Positions 24,223 through 37,870 are shown, numbered from the stretch's first letter. The stretch: DNA of 64,000 nt from Siphonodentalium dalli (GCA_032622095.1 CP136068.1:59296025-59360024); one strand, 5' to 3'. Translations and numbers: made by a program. The notes: a model not told the origin generated them from the sequence alone.

Positions 24223-26089
24223 GTGCCAATGGATTCAAATGTGAAATCCAAGATGGCTGCAGGCGGTCTTGTTTTTTAACAAATTTCAGAAAAATTGGAC
24301 TGCTCCAATCTGGAGGTGACCCCAAAGAACCATGAAGTTTGGATGAGGTACGAGGGATGTGGCATGTAGGGTTGCCGAAGGATTTAGTCATTCAGTTGGA
24401 AGAGGTCACCCTGAAGATTAATATAAAGTTTGGTTATGATCGGACGAGGGATATGGCCTGTTAGCTCCCATCTAGAGGTGATCTTAATCATGCCTGTAAA
24501 TTTTCAAAACATTTCTTCGTTAAATGCGGGCTGCAGGGTGTGCCAATGAATTCAAATTTGAAATCCAAGATGGCTGCTGGTATAGTATGGGCTCTCATTA
24601 CCCGAGGTGTCACCTGAAATGGGAATTTCAGCGACCACCATATCTATGTAGCCCAACTATTCTAATTTCGGAATCCGGTTGTTGCGTAGTCAATATAGGA
24701 CGCAAAATATGATTTTTTCACATTTTCATCATGCTACCCAACCTTATTTTTATGCATTTTTCGGGTTAGTTCCTGTGATGTTCATCAGTCTAAGATTCTT
24801 AAGCTGTATTCAATTTATCTTTTTCTTCATTTGATATGGATGGCAGTTATGTGAGCGGTATTGAAAATGGTAAAAAATTGCAAGATAATCGATTGACGTT
24901 TGAGCTGTGACGTATTTTGTTAATCGTGAACGTATTTTTTTTCGCTGATTCAGCTTAATGTTTCTGTTTCAACTCTGTTTAATGTCACCATATGTATATA
25001 TTTTTGTGATCCGTGGCATATCTGAAATTGGATGGTTATCATGTTATGGCGTTGTGGCGTACGCAACTCAAATACAGGGCACAAACTTACCCCTCCCCCA
25101 AAACTATATTTAGTGACACGTTTGACAAATAGTCAGATTTCTTACTTCATATCACATGTTTGCTTGCTAAAAGCTATCTTAAAACAGATTTGTATGCTTA
25201 GTAGGTCTATTTTCAGGATGAGTTGTCACCATTCTTGAATTTTGGAGTGTCGGCCTAAAATGGGGTCAACATAATTTAAAGAGCGTTTCGTTTTTTTCCA
25301 CCAAAATGATAGATGGTGCCATTTGGCGTATTATGATCGGTGCGATTTGAAATGTTGTAAAAAAACTGCTAGGTATGAACCTCAAAGATATATCTGAAAA
25401 TTTGGATATGATCAGTGGGTTCTTACTGGCTACAGTTGCGATCAAAATTTAACATTGAACTCTATGGAGATTCTTGTATTTTTTGATAAATGGCACCATT
25501 TTGCGTATGATTATATGAATTGAAATTTCTCAAACATACTATGTATGAAATTCAGGCCCAGCTTGAGGAAAAGGTTATGTGACTAGACTATTCTCACTGG
25601 CTACCGTTTTTATAAAAATTTGACATTGAACCCTATGGAGAATATTGTGTTATTTTACTCGAACGTTGATAGTAACATCGCTATATATATGGCCACAAAG
25701 TGCTACTATAGGAGGATGAGACATTCACCGAAACAATCAGTAATCTAATTACTAGTAATGCAATATAGTCGATATAGTTATGCTTCTAGACACAGTACTT
25801 GACAAAAGTATGTGCACACTGCTTTGTAATGCCACTGCTAATATGCAGCCTGCAGTCTGTTGCATAATTCTGTTGAGTCAAATGAAAAATTATCACCAGT
25901 TTCACAATGTGACTATATTGTTTTGTTTATACGTGTTAGTAACAGACTAGTGATTGGAGCCAAATTGTAGATCATAACGAATTGTAATGTGACAAATACA
26001 CTGGTAAATTATACTCCGTCATCATCGCTGTCAAGAGTCTATCACACACACATCAGGAGAGTATTGTTTTATATGGAAGTCAATAGCTG

Positions 26090-29000
26090 TCTCATGGGGT
26101 TGTCGTCCATAATATCCTTCCACCTTTATATGGTGTCCATTCAACTGTATATAGCATTCATTCACCTCTTTATGATGTACATATGTCGTTATGTGGTGTC
26201 CATTCATCTTTATATGGTGTCCATACACATTTATATGGCATTCATTATCCTTTATATGGTACGAAAATGTCGTCCATTCATATTTACATGGTGTCTATTC
26301 ACTTTTATATGATGTGTGCATGCCCACTTGTGGTGTTCATTCACCTTTATAATGGTGAGCTTTGTTCTTTATATGGTGTCAATTCACCTTTATATGGTAT
26401 TCATTCGCCTTTCTATGTTGTCCATTCGCCTTTATGTGGTGTCAATTCACCTTTATATGCTGCCCATTCACTTGTATATGGTGTGCAAACATCTTTATGT
26501 GGTGTTATATGGTGTGCAAATATCTTTATATGGTGTCAATTAACCTTAATATGGTCTGCACATGTCTTTATATTGTGTCCATTTACCGTTACATGGTGTG
26601 CAAATGTTTTTATAATGTGTGCAGATGTCTTTATATCGTGTCCATTCACCTTTATATAGGGCCCATTCACCGATATATGGTGTCAATTCACCTTTATATG
26701 GTATTAATGTTCCTTTATGTGGTGTCAATTCACCTTTATATGGTGTCCATTCATAATTATATGCTGCCATTCACCTTTATATGGTGTGCAAATGTCTGTA
26801 TATGGTGTCCATTCACCTTTATATTGTTTCCATTCACATTTACATGCTGCCCATTCACCTTTATATGGTGTGCATATGTCTTTATATCGTATCCATTCAC
26901 CTTTCTATAGGGCCAATTCACCAATATATGGTGTCAATTCACCTTTATATGGTATTCATGTGCCTATCTATGTTGTCCATTCACCTTTATGTGGTTTTAA
27001 TTCACATTTATATGGTGTCCATGCACATTTGTATGCTGGCCATTCACCCTTATATGCTGTGAAAATGTCTTTATACTGTGTCCATTCACATGTACATGAT
27101 GTGCAAATATCTGTATATGGTGTCAATTCACCTTTTTATTGTGTGCAAATATCTTTATATGGTGTCCATTAACCTTCATATGGTGTGTATAAAAAGTCTT
27201 TATATGGTGGTCATTTACCTGTATATGGTATGCTAATGTCTTCACGTGGTGTCCATTCACCTTTATATTGTGTGCAGATGTCTTTATATGGTGTCTATTC
27301 TAGAGGTGCCACGACTATTGATTTTGATAATCGATAATCGGTCGTCAATAATCGACTATAATCAATTAATCGTACCTAATATTAATAACATCAGTGGAAG
27401 AATACCGTAATATGGCCTATTGACTGGGTGCTCGTTAACTCAATAACTGCACTGTCGCTGCCGGCTGGTCATTTGAGACATTGGCTGATGTAATTTTTAC
27501 GTTAATAAAATGCATCATAAACCACTGTTAATGACCAATGAGCACAATGTATTGAATACCAGACCAGTTCTCAGCGATGTTATAGTTATAATTTGTGAGT
27601 TCAATAGAACGAACGTAGCAATTAATTTAAGTTTTAGGAATAGCCACATAAACAAACAATACAAAAGTAGGAATGAACAATGGACCGCCGGTTGTTGCTA
27701 AATAAAGGAATCAAATGTTATGGAAACTATAAGTTTCATCAAACTTCTAGAACGTGGTTAACAATCACAAACGTGTGCCCCACCTGCAAATTGCATGACT
27801 CTGAGCAATTTAAGTATTTGATAACAGTCTGTTTCAATCAGCAATCACCACATGATATGCGATAGCCTTTACTAGTAACTTCTAAGTATACATTTGTACT
27901 TATACAAACACAGTACACTTCCAATGCAATTGGGGAGAACATCACTGATTAAAATACCATATATATACGGTTTATACCGGTATATTGTTCCCTGATTTTA
28001 GAGAGAATGTCAATCAACATCCCATTGGTCCAATTAGATTCAAGGGCGAGTGCATTCAGTTCATTGAACACGGTGACAGTCGGCACATTTCAAAACATAT
28101 TGCCACCTTTCAAGTATACTAAAATATACAACGATGTCGCAATGTGTTCAAATCTGCAGTGCGGCCAATTTGTAGAATATAAAACGATCCGACGAGAAAC
28201 CATGTCGCATCATCAAATGAACTGCAGACTGTTTCCAACATATATCAATAGTACTCATGTTATTGGAATCTCATTGGTACGCGATCAAAGGATGTTAACA
28301 CCTCGGTTGTACATAGAACTGTGTAAAATAAACATGGTATTCAATAATACCCGGCATCTTCTGACATCCGATATAAATAACACAGATTAATCGACGATGG
28401 AAATGGTAATCGATTATCGGCTTTATCAACGGTTCATCGATTATACGATTAATCGTGGCACCCCTAGTCTATTCACCTTTCTATAGGGCCCATTCACCGC
28501 TATATGGAGTCAATTTACCTTTATATGGTGTGCAAATGTTTTTATGTGATGTCCATTCACCTTTATAAGGTGTGCAAATGTCTTTATGTGACGTCAATTC
28601 ACTTGTATATGGTGTCCATTATGTGATGTTTCCTTTGTATGGACTCAATTCACATTTTATACATGGTGTGTTTTACCTTTATATGGTTCCCAATCATCAC
28701 CTTGATATGGTGTCTATTCACCTGTATGTAGTTTTCATTCATCTTTCTTGTTTGTACATTTACCTTATATTGTGTCCATTCACCTTTATTATGGTGTATA
28801 TTTACCTTTATATGGTGTGGATTTACATATATATAACGTGGTTTTTACCTTTATATGGTGTCCATTTACCTTTATATGGTGTCCATTTACCTTTATCTGT
28901 ATATGGTAACCATTTATGATGATGGCCGCTGTTCTTTGTATGATGAACATAGAACTTGATCTGATGTGTATACGACTTTACATGATGTGCATACGATTTT

Positions 29001-29330
29001 ATATGCTGAGTATATGTCTGTATGATATGGTATAGCATCATGATGGTGAATTGACATCATATAAATATATTTTCAAGCCATATAAATACATTTCCACACC
29101 ATATGACAACAATTTAAAATCATATTAAGATGAATGGACACCATATAAAGGTGGAACCACATCATACAAAGACGTATGCATATCATATAGAGAAAAGATG
29201 ACATCATATTGATGGTGAACGGACACCATATACAGGTAAAACACAGCATATAAAGGTAAATGGACAATATGTAAAAATGAATGCACACCATATAAAGAAC
29301 AGTACTCACCAGGTGGACACCCTATATAGT
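26090..29330. repeat. 21-bp minisatellite, inverted near its right end
   Basis: Unit close to ATTCACCTTTATATGGTGTC plus one base. Variants have TGCAAATGTCT or CATGTGCCT in place of the CATTCACCT part. About 80 units lie in plus orientation (26090-29035, interrupted at 27301-28466), then about 10-12 in the opposite orientation (29045-29330). Because 21 is a multiple of three, long frames stay open (for example 26362-26910), giving heptapeptide repeats such as HLYMVSI. These are not genes. Confidence 0.88.
27301..28466. mobile_element. hAT-like non-autonomous element inside the minisatellite
   Basis: 1166 bp. Ends are TAGAGGTGCCACGACTA and, reversed, TAGGGGTGCCACGATTA (15 of 17 match). The exact 8-bp duplication GTCTATTC is at 27293-27300 and 28467-28474. 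Subterminal ATAATCGATAATCG-type motifs occur at both ends. Short frames inside (27510-27701, 28007-28390) have no recognisable domain. Confidence 0.88.
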
Positions 29331-32300
29331 CATAAATGATTTGCACATCACACAAAGGTGAAAATGTAGAACAACAATATAGAAGGGACGACACAGGAAC
29401 ACTGCGTGGGTACATGTGAGATCACTGTGATGACGATGATGAGGGACTATCATTTGTAAGTATATTTGTTACATTGCAACTCCTTATGATATACACTTGG
29501 CTTCAACGCTAGTCAGTTGATAACAGGTATCAATAAAACAATAATTTACTATATAGCCACATTGTGAAAAAACTATAGGCTTGTCATTTGACTCAACATG
29601 CATCAGACTGTATGGTATCGGATTCATTGCAAACCATTATACACATACTTTTGCCAAGTACTGTATCTAGAAGCATAAGCATATCGACTATTGCATGAAT
29701 TTTATTATTGATAGTTACAGTGGGTCAGACGCGATTGTATTGTCTTCATATAGTAGCACGTGCTGACCGTTTAGTGATACTACTATCAAAGTTTTGATCG
29801 CAACTGTAGTCAGTAAGAATAATCTGATCACATCTATTTTTTTTCTAAATTGCACCTGGGGTTTCATACATAGTATTTTTGGGAAATTTCAATTCACATA
29901 TTATCATATACAAAAGGGCGCCATTTATCCCAAATACGAGAATCTCCATAGGGTTCAATGTTAAATTTTGATCGCAACTGTAGCCAGAAAGAACCCACTG
30001 ACCATATCCAAATTTTAAAATATACGCGTGAGGTTCACACTTAGCAGTTGTCATAATATTTCAATTAGCACCAATCACCATACGCCAAATGGCACCACCT
30101 ATCATTTTTGATAAAAACAAAACGCTCTTTAAATTATTTTGACCCCATTTTAGTCTGACACTCCAAAATTTAAGAATGGAAACAAGTCAATCCAGAAAAT
30201 ATACATAATAGGCATACAACATTTGTTTTCAGATCGCTTTTAGCAAGCAACAAATGTGATATAACATTAGGAATCCGACTATTTGTTAAATGTGTCAATA
30301 AATATCATTTTGGGGGAGGGGTAAGTATTTGCCCTGTATTCGCACTACGTACAACATAGGGCACCAATAATACAGCCATCCAATAGCAGATATGCCATGG
30401 ATCACACAAATGCATAAATATAGTGACATAATCCGATAAGTTTTTGTTAAACAGAGTTGAAACATACACATTTAGCTGAATCAGTGAAAAAAAATACGTT
30501 CACGATTAGCGAAATACGTCAGAGCTCAAACGTCAATCGATTATCTGGCAACTGTTTACCATTTTCAATACCGCTCACATAACTGCCATCCATATCAAAT
30601 GAAGAAAAAGATAAATTGAATACAGCTTAAGAATCTTAGACTGATGAACATCACAGGAACTAACCCGATAAATGCATAAAAATAAGGTTGGGTAGCATGA
30701 GGAAAATGTGAAAAAATCATATTTTGCGCCCTATATTGACGCCGCAACAACTGGATCCCGAAAATTAGAATAGTTGGGCTACATAGATATGGTGGTCGCT
30801 GAAATTCCCATTTCAGGTGACACCTCGGGTAATGAGAGCCCATACTAGTAGCTATGTTTTTAACGAATTTCAGAAATAATCGATGGCTCCCATCCAGAGG
30901 TCACCCATAAGATCCATAAGTCTGGTGGCATCAGATTTGGGATGAGAGATGTGCTCTGTAGGGTGTGCCTGAGGATTTATTCATGCAAAGAGTATATATC
31001 CAAGATGGCTGCTGATGGCCATGTTTTTAAACAAATTTCAGAAATAATCTATGGCTCCCATCTAATGGTCACCCTGAAGGTCACCTAAATGAAGTTTGAT
31101 GGCGATCGGATGAGGGATTGTGGCCTGTAGAGTGTGCCAAAGGATTTAGTCATGCAAAGAGTAAAATTCAAGATGGCTGCCAGTGGCCATGTATTTCATC
31201 GAATATCGTTAAAATTTGATAGTTCCCATCCAGAGGTGATCTTAAATATGCCTGTAAATTTTCATAACATTTCTCCAATAAATGTAGGTTGCAGGGTGTA
31301 CCTATTGAAAGAGTAAATTCCAAGATGGCCGTGGCGGCCACATTTTTCAACGAATTTCGGTCAAAATAGGAGGATCCCATCTATAGGTCACCCTGAATAT
31401 CCATATGAAGTTTGGTGATGATCGGATGAGGGATGTAGTCTGTAGGATTTAGTCATGCAAAGAATTTAGTCAAACAACGAGTAAATTCCAAGATGGCCAC
31501 TAGCGGCCATGTTTTACAACGAATTTCTGTAAAAATAGGAGGCTCCCATCTTGAGGTCACCCCGAAGATCCATATGAAGTTGGCGATCATCAGATGAGGG
31601 ATGTGGTCTGTAGGGTGTGCCAAAGAATTTAGTCATGCAAAGAGTAAAATCGAAGAGGCTGCCAGTGGCCATGTTTTTCATCTAAAATTGTTCAAATATG
31701 ATAGCTCCCATCTAGAGGTGATTCTAAACATGTCTGTAAATTTTCAAATCAATTCTCCAATAAATTCCGGCTGCGGGGTGTTTCGATGGATTCAAATCAG
31801 AAATCCAAGATGGCTGCTGGCGGCCATGTTTTCGAACAAATTATGGTCAAAATAGGAGGCTCCCATCTAGAGGTCACCCCGAAGATCCATATGAAGTTTG
31901 GTGATCATCAGATGAGGGATGTGTCCTGTAGGGTGCGCCGAAGGATTTAGTCATACAAAGAGTAAATTCCAAGATGGCCGGTGGTGGCCATTTTTTTCAA
32001 CAAATTTCGGTCAAAATAGGAGGCTCCATCTAGAGGTCACCCCAAAGATCCATATGAAGTTTGCTGATGATTGGATGAGGGATGTGGTCTGTAGGGTGTG
32101 CCAAAGGATTTAGTATTGCAAAGAGTAAATCCAAGATGGCTGCTGGTGGCCATGTTTTTCATCGAAAAACATTCAAATTTGATAGCTTCATCTACAGGTG
32201 ATCACAACCATTTTTAATTTAATGAGAGTGTCAATGACACTACAGCTCAACTTGGGAAGGAGTTTATTTTTTGCTGAGCAATGAATAGAATGATAAAGAA

Positions 32301-33803
32301 GAAGGAAAGTAAATGATAAAGAAGAAGGAAAGTAAACTAGAGGTCACCCCGAAGATCTCCGGGATGTGTCCTGTAGGGTGTGCCGAAGGATTTTGTCATA
32401 CAAAGAGTAAATTCCAAGAACGCCACTGGTGGCCATTTTTGTTCAATAAATTTCGGTCAAAATAGGAGGCTCCCATCTAGAGGTCACCCTGAAGATCAAT
32501 ATGAAGTTGAGTGATGATCGGATGAGAGATGTGGCCTGTTGGGTGTCCCGAAGGATTTAGTCATGCAAAGAGTAAAATCCAAGATGGCTGCTGGTGGCCA
32601 TGTTTTTAATCGAAAATTATCAAAAAAAAAATCAAATTTGATAGCTCACATCTATAGGTGATTCTAAACATGCCTGTAAATTTTCAAATCAATTCTCCAA
32701 TAAATTCGGGCTGCGGGGTGTGCAGATGGATTCAAATCTGAAATACAGGATGGCTGCTGGCGGCCATGTTTTTCAAAAAACTTTGGTCAAAATAGGAGGC
32801 TCCCATTTAGAGGTCATACCGAAGATACTTATGAAGTTTGGTGATGATCGGATGAGGAATGTGGTCTGTAGGGTGTGCCAAAGGATTTGCTCATGCAAAG
32901 AGTAAAATCCAAGATGGGTGCCAGCGGCCATGTTTTTTTTTATCAAAAATCGTTCAAATTCGATAGCTCCCATCTACAGGTGATCACAATCATGCCTGCA
33001 AAATAACAAAAATGATCCGGCCATAAATACGGGCTTGTTGACGCACGGATGTACGGACGATGGATGGCAACCCATGGCAATAGCTCAAACTTTACGTAAA
33101 GTTGAACTAAAACTGATCCGGCCATAAATAGGGTGTGCCGATGGATTCAAATTTGAAATGATGGCTGTTGGTGGCCATGTTTTTCATCAAAATCCACAAA
33201 AATTTGATAGCTCCCATCTATAGGTCACCCTGAAGCTACATATGAAGTTTGGTGAAGATCGGATGAGGGATGCGGCCTGAAGGACTGGACGAATGAAATT
33301 GTTGATGCACAGATGACAGATGCCAACCCATGGCAAGAGCTCAAACTGTACTTTGTAAAGTTGAGCTAAAAATCATTCTTGAACCATCACAAAACCGGTG
33401 TAACAGTTCCTACACAGTGGTCACCAATGGAACATCCATACTGAATATCAATCCAATCAGTATTATGGTTGTGGAGAAGAAGTTGTTCAAAGAATTGTTG
33501 ACGGATGGAGAGTAATGACTATAGCTCCACTGGAGACTTAATCTCAGCTGAGCGCTAAAAACTTACAGAATCTGCAAAATTGTTAAAATAATGCTTAATC
33601 CAGACATATTACGTGAGACTTGACTCAATATGTGAATCACTACCCAATTGATTCTCCATGATGTCACCACAACCTTACTATGTTAAAACTTTTTCTTTAT
33701 CTTGTTATTCTGTCTATGTTTATGACAGACAACATTGTGTTGTGCTTAGTTTCAAATAAATCATCATCACAAACCTGCACAGAAAATATGAACACGATCT
33801 GAT

Positions 33804-34260
33804 AAACGAGAGGCCGATCACAATTGGCAGATGTTTAACAGAGAACTTGGTGATAGTGATTAGCTATTTTCAGCTTGGACGCTAAAATCCATAAGATTAA
33901 AATAATTTTATTTAATTTTTTCAAAAGGGCATAACTCCATTATAAAAAAAATTCGGATCAAACCCAAATTTGAATTCTATTTGTATTTTGGGCTGAAACT
34001 CACATACCAAATTTGGTTTCAATCAGATAAATTTTGTTGAGTTATTGCAGCATACGTTAATTTTAAGTCGAAGAAGGGCAATAGCTCCATAATCTGATCA
34101 AACCCATTTTCGCACCCGATCTGTATTTTATCGAATAATTTTTTTTGAGTTATTGCACCATGAGTCAAGTGTCTACAAACAGACAGAAGGATGAACGACA
34201 TGTGGTCAATCCGGATGTCGACACTATGTGTACCATACTATGGTATGGGTACAATTAAAA
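33804..34260 (+). mobile_element. Family C pearl/Helentron-like element
   Basis: 5' end GAGAGGCCGATCACAATTGG then CAGATGTTTAAC. Cores have AGGGCATAACTCC and CATACCAAATTTGGTTTCA. The 3' end is GGTCAATCCGGATGTCGACA then the hairpin TACCATACTATGGTA and GGGTACA. The GGAC run is reduced here. Confidence 0.62.
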
Positions 34261-34309
34261 TTTACTAAATTAATCAATCAATAGTGTCAAAGAGTGTGTC
34301 AAAATAATC

Positions 34310-34910
34310 TAATATATATTTTGGGACTTCTGTTTGTTTGTTTGTCTGTTAGCTATGGCCGGGAAAACTGTCGGACGGATTGAGCCCAAACTTCCTATCT
34401 AAGGGTAAAATCCCAGATGGAATGCCATCGCACCGCTTCTGAGAACGTCAGAGCACTCATTCTCCAATCCCCCGCCACCGCAATGGGTATTTCAAGGGTT
34501 AATCGCGTGATAGTTAAAGAGCGTTCGTATCCGCAGTGTCGTTGATAAAGAGCGTGTATGTGTGCAGACATGAGCGTGTTGTGTCTGTGTACAGACATGA
34601 GCGTGTTGTGTGATTCTGTGTTCGTACTTCGGGGTTCCTGGGAATGGGGGAGATTTTCATCGGGCCAGTGTTTCCGCCCGAGGTGACCTTCACCTTGAAA
34701 CGGGTACCCACAAATGATCTATTATATATTTTGAGACTTCTGTCAGTTTGTTTGTCTGTTAGCTATGGCCAGGAAAACTGCTGGACGGATTTCGACGAAA
34801 TTTGATACCTACGGGTTATTTTGTCCGGGGAGTGTTTCATTTTCAAAATGGTCAATTCAAGGTCAAAGCCCGGACGAAGTCGGGTCACCTGCTAGTCCAA
34901 TATACAATGA
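34310..34910. repeat. Duplicated dispersed repeat, GACTTCTGTTTGTTTGT type
   Basis: Two diverged copies of GGGACTTCTGTTTGTTTGTT then TGTCTGTTAGCTATGGCCGG start near 34320 and 34730. The second ends AGCCCGGACGAAGTCGGGTC then ACCTGCTAGT, an ending I recall from dispersed repeats in invertebrates. A short duplication (CATGAGCGTGTTGTGT) lies between them. Confidence 0.45.
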
Positions 34911-35169
34911 GATATATTAGATGAAAGGTATTGTTAAAGTACCAGGAAAATTACGAAAAGAGTTAATTTTTAACTACAAAAATCCATGCAAGGGAAAGAG
35001 GAGAAACCTGGAGATATAATAGGAGAATGATTAAATGCAAAATATAAATGAGAGGCCGATCATCCCTTGGCAATAATTAATAACTATGATCGGAATCATA
35101 ATCTAGAGTTTTAATGTTGACTTACAGAGTATACTGAAATTTACGTACTAATGAAGTACATTTATAGAC

Positions 35170-36126
35170 AAACAAGAGCTACGCTGGGCGTGCAATATAC
35201 GCCCTCTCTTGGGTCGGCGGAAACTGGTAAAAAAGGGGCATAACTCTGGTAAAAATTGGCGGACTGAACTCAAATTTGAACTTGACCTGTGTTTTGGTGG
35301 GAGAAAGTATTATTCCAAATTATCATTGAATCCGATAAGCTCTAGTAAAGTAATCATCCGGACAACAAATTTCAGGGATTTTCTAAGTCAAATTACGTCA
35401 AATAAGGGGCATAACTCCGGTGAAAATTGGCGGACGGAACCCAAATTCGAACTTGAGCTGTCTTTTATCCTAATAAACCCACATACCAAATTTGATTGAA
35501 ATCGGTTCATTCTAACTAAAGTTATCATCCGGACAACAAATTTCAGGGATTTTCTAAGTCAAATTACGTAAAAAAAGGGGCCATAACTCTCGCAAACATT
35601 ATCGGATTAAAACGAAATTCGGACTTGAGCTGTATTTCGACATATGTAATCCACAAAAAAACGGGTTTTGCGTATAAACATTCCAAAATCGAGTTATCAT
35701 CCGGAAACCAAAAAACATAAGGAAAACTGAATTTTCTGAGTTGAAAAAGGGGCATAACTCTGCCAAAAATGGTCGGACAGAACCCAAGTTCGAACTTGAC
35801 CTGTGTTTTGGTGGGAGAAAGTAATATACCAAATTTGGATTCATTCCGATAAACTATACTAAAGTTATCATCCGGACAACAAATTTCAAGGATTTTCTAA
35901 GTCAAAAAACGTTAAATAAGGGGCATAACTCCGGTGAAAATTGGCGGGCGGAACCCAAATTCGAACTTGAACTTACTTTTTGGCTAATAAACCCACATAC
36001 CAAATTTTACTAATTTTGGTTCACTCTAACTAAAGTTATCATCCGGACAACAGGTTAACGGACGCCCGCCCGGACGGACAGACCAATACTATAATACGGC
36101 CTTTTTTTCAAAAGGGCGTATAAAAA
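35170..36126 (+). mobile_element. Family D pearl/Helentron-like element
   Basis: TATACGCCCT near the 5' end (about 35197) is repeated inverted in the 3' end (AAAAGGGCGTATAAAAA at about 36110). The core has four to five units with AAGGGGCATAACTC, GAACCCAAATTCGAACTTGA and AAGTTATCATCCGGACAACA. A short GGACGG run lies at about 36060-36085. Confidence 0.65.
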
Positions 36127-36299
36127 GTACATAATAACACAAATTATCAAATTATTTGAATTTATGGGTCCTAGTGCCAATTTTGCACTAGTAGTGTCAC
36201 ATTAACATTGGAATACCATAGGACCCCTAACCTGAGATATTAACTGAACACAGACCATACCCGGGTGGTCAGTATAGCTCTCAAGAACAAGAGCATCGC

Positions 36300-37154
36300 T
36301 AGGGCGTGGCAAAATACGCCCTTTAGCCATTTCGAATTGTACTATTGCAAAATAAGATAATACTTTGAGCTTACATTTGAAGAAAATCTGATATACCCCT
36401 AATTTCAATGCCAAAATGTGGTCAAATTCTAAGTCGAAAAAATGGCCATAACTCATGTAAAAATAATTAGACAGAACCTATATTCAAACTTGGTATGTAG
36501 TTTTAGCTGGGAAATACACATACCAGCTTTGGTTCAGCTCAAATAATCAAAACTGGAGTTATCGGTCGGAAACCAAAATGTTATGAAATTGGTCAAATTC
36601 TAAGTTGAAAAAGGGCCGTAACTCATGTAAAAATAACTGGACGGAACCCATATTCGAACTTAGCCTGTATCTTTAGCTGGGAAATACACATACCAACTTT
36701 GGTTCAGATCAAATAATCCAAACTGGAGTTATCGGTCGGAAACCAAAAATGTTAACAGACGGTCAAATTCTAAGTCGAAAAAGGGCCGTAACTCATGTAA
36801 AAATAATTGGACGGAACCCATATTCGAACTTGGCCTGTATCTTTAGCTGGGAAATACACATACCAACTTTGGTTCAGATCAAATAATCCAAACTGGAGTT
36901 ATCGGTCGGAAACCAAAAATGTTAAATGACGGTCAAATTCTAAGTCGAAAAAGGGCCGTAACTCATGTAAAAATATTTGGACGGAACCTATATTCGAACT
37001 TGGCCTGTATCTTTAGCTGGGAAATACACATACCAACTTTGGTTCAGATCAAATAATCCAAACTGGAGTTATCGATCGGAAACCAAAAATGTTAACGGAC
37101 GGACAGACGGACGGACAGACTGATAACATAATACGACCTTTTTTCAAAAAGGGC
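36300..37154 (+). mobile_element. Family D element with regular 167-bp cores
   Basis: The 5' inverted motif TACGCCCTTTAGCC is at about 36326. Four units then run with AAGGGCCGTAACTCATGTAA, CTTTAGCTGGGAAATACACA and AACTGGAGTTATCGGTCGGA. A GGACAGACGGACGG run at 37098-37120 is followed by CCTTTTTTCAAAAAGGGCAT. Confidence 0.68.
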
Positions 37155-37529
37155 ATATAAAAATAATTAGATAATACAAATTTTAAAGTGTTCTCTATAT
37201 AATATAATAATAGCCATAATATGATGAGGATGCTGACCCCTATGACCCCTAACTCGAAAGAGTTTACCAGAGTTCATATAAAAGACAAGCAGTAGCCCTC
37301 GATAAAATGGTTTCACACATTACAATGTTTTACAAGAGGTATTACTCTGAGGTACCAGTATCTCTGCAGTGGACACTGTCAGTAATTAATTATCTTGCCA
37401 GTAACATGACATTGTGTAAACAAGCTGGGTCTCCAAATTGAGCCTGTATAAAGATACAGATCATTCATATTGGCTGGCCAATATTTAAGTTTGATATTGA
37501 TAGCATGTGTTTACAGGGTGGGTGGGGAA

Positions 37530-37870
37530 TTAAAAAAAACTTGGATCAAACTTAAAAAAACCAATATTCAAACTCGACCTGTATTTTAGTCTGAGAAACT
37601 CATAAACAAAATTTGGTTCCGATCGGATAGAAAATGTTTGAGCACCATGTGTAAAAAGTCTATGGGCGGACGGACGGACAGATGGATGGACGAACGCTGA
37701 GTGGTCAATCCGGATGTCGACACTATGTGTACCATACTATGGTATGGATACACATAAAAATACTAGAGTTATTGCACCAGATAGCATGTGTCTATGTACA
37801 GACAAATTACGAATAAATCCGAATGTCAGCATTATATATTTCACACATGGTATGGGTACACACAAAAACC
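37530..37870 (+). mobile_element. Family C 3' parts, two
   Basis: One core, GGACGGACGGACAGATGG, GGTCAATCCGGATGTCGACA, and the hairpin TACCATACTATGGTATGG with ACACATAAAAA. A second, shorter 3' end finishes at about 37868 (CATGGTATGGGTACACACA). Confidence 0.6.

Larger units (their letters stand above)
24583..30847. mobile_element. Fold-back element with 1.4-kb inverted arms and minisatellite loop
   Basis: 6265 bp. The left terminus is TAGTATGGGCTCTCATTACC and the right terminus is its reverse complement. The arms run about 24583-26060 and 29420-30847 and are roughly 80-90 percent alike by eye over their length (for example CCTATGGAGATTCT, TACCCCTCCCCCAAAA, CTGATGAACATCACAGGAAC). Flanks are GTA at 24580-24582 and GTA at 30848-30850. 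Removing the element rebuilds an ordinary array unit (GATGGCTGCTGGTAGCTATG), so GTA is the target duplication. No transposase is present. The loop is a 21-bp minisatellite. Confidence 0.82.
23061..33369 (+). mobile_element. Family A relative (A2), long array split by two insertions
   Basis: Left end AATGAAAGTGTCAATGACAT then TGTAGCTCAACTTGG at 23061. The cores differ from family A: CCAAGATGGCTGCTGGCGGC is followed by TTTCGGTCAAAATAGGAGGC and TCTAGAGGTCACCCCGAAGA, or by GATAGCTCCCATCTAGAGGT. Two alternating units make a dimer of about 330 bp. Right flanks with CCATGGCAATAGCTC and a short hairpin occur at 33035-33110 and again at 33290-33369, and another left end is at 32221, so at least two overlapping elements are present. 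Inserted within it are 23246-24222 and 24583-30847. Confidence 0.7.

Noticed and set aside
26362-26910. 182-codon plus-strand frame as a gene
   Set aside because: It lies wholly in the 21-bp minisatellite. The same repeat is open in other frames, and no domain or splice context is present.
28007-28390. 127-codon frame as the hAT transposase
   Set aside because: No hAT dimerisation or catalytic motif is visible, and the element is only 1.17 kb, so it is treated as non-autonomous.
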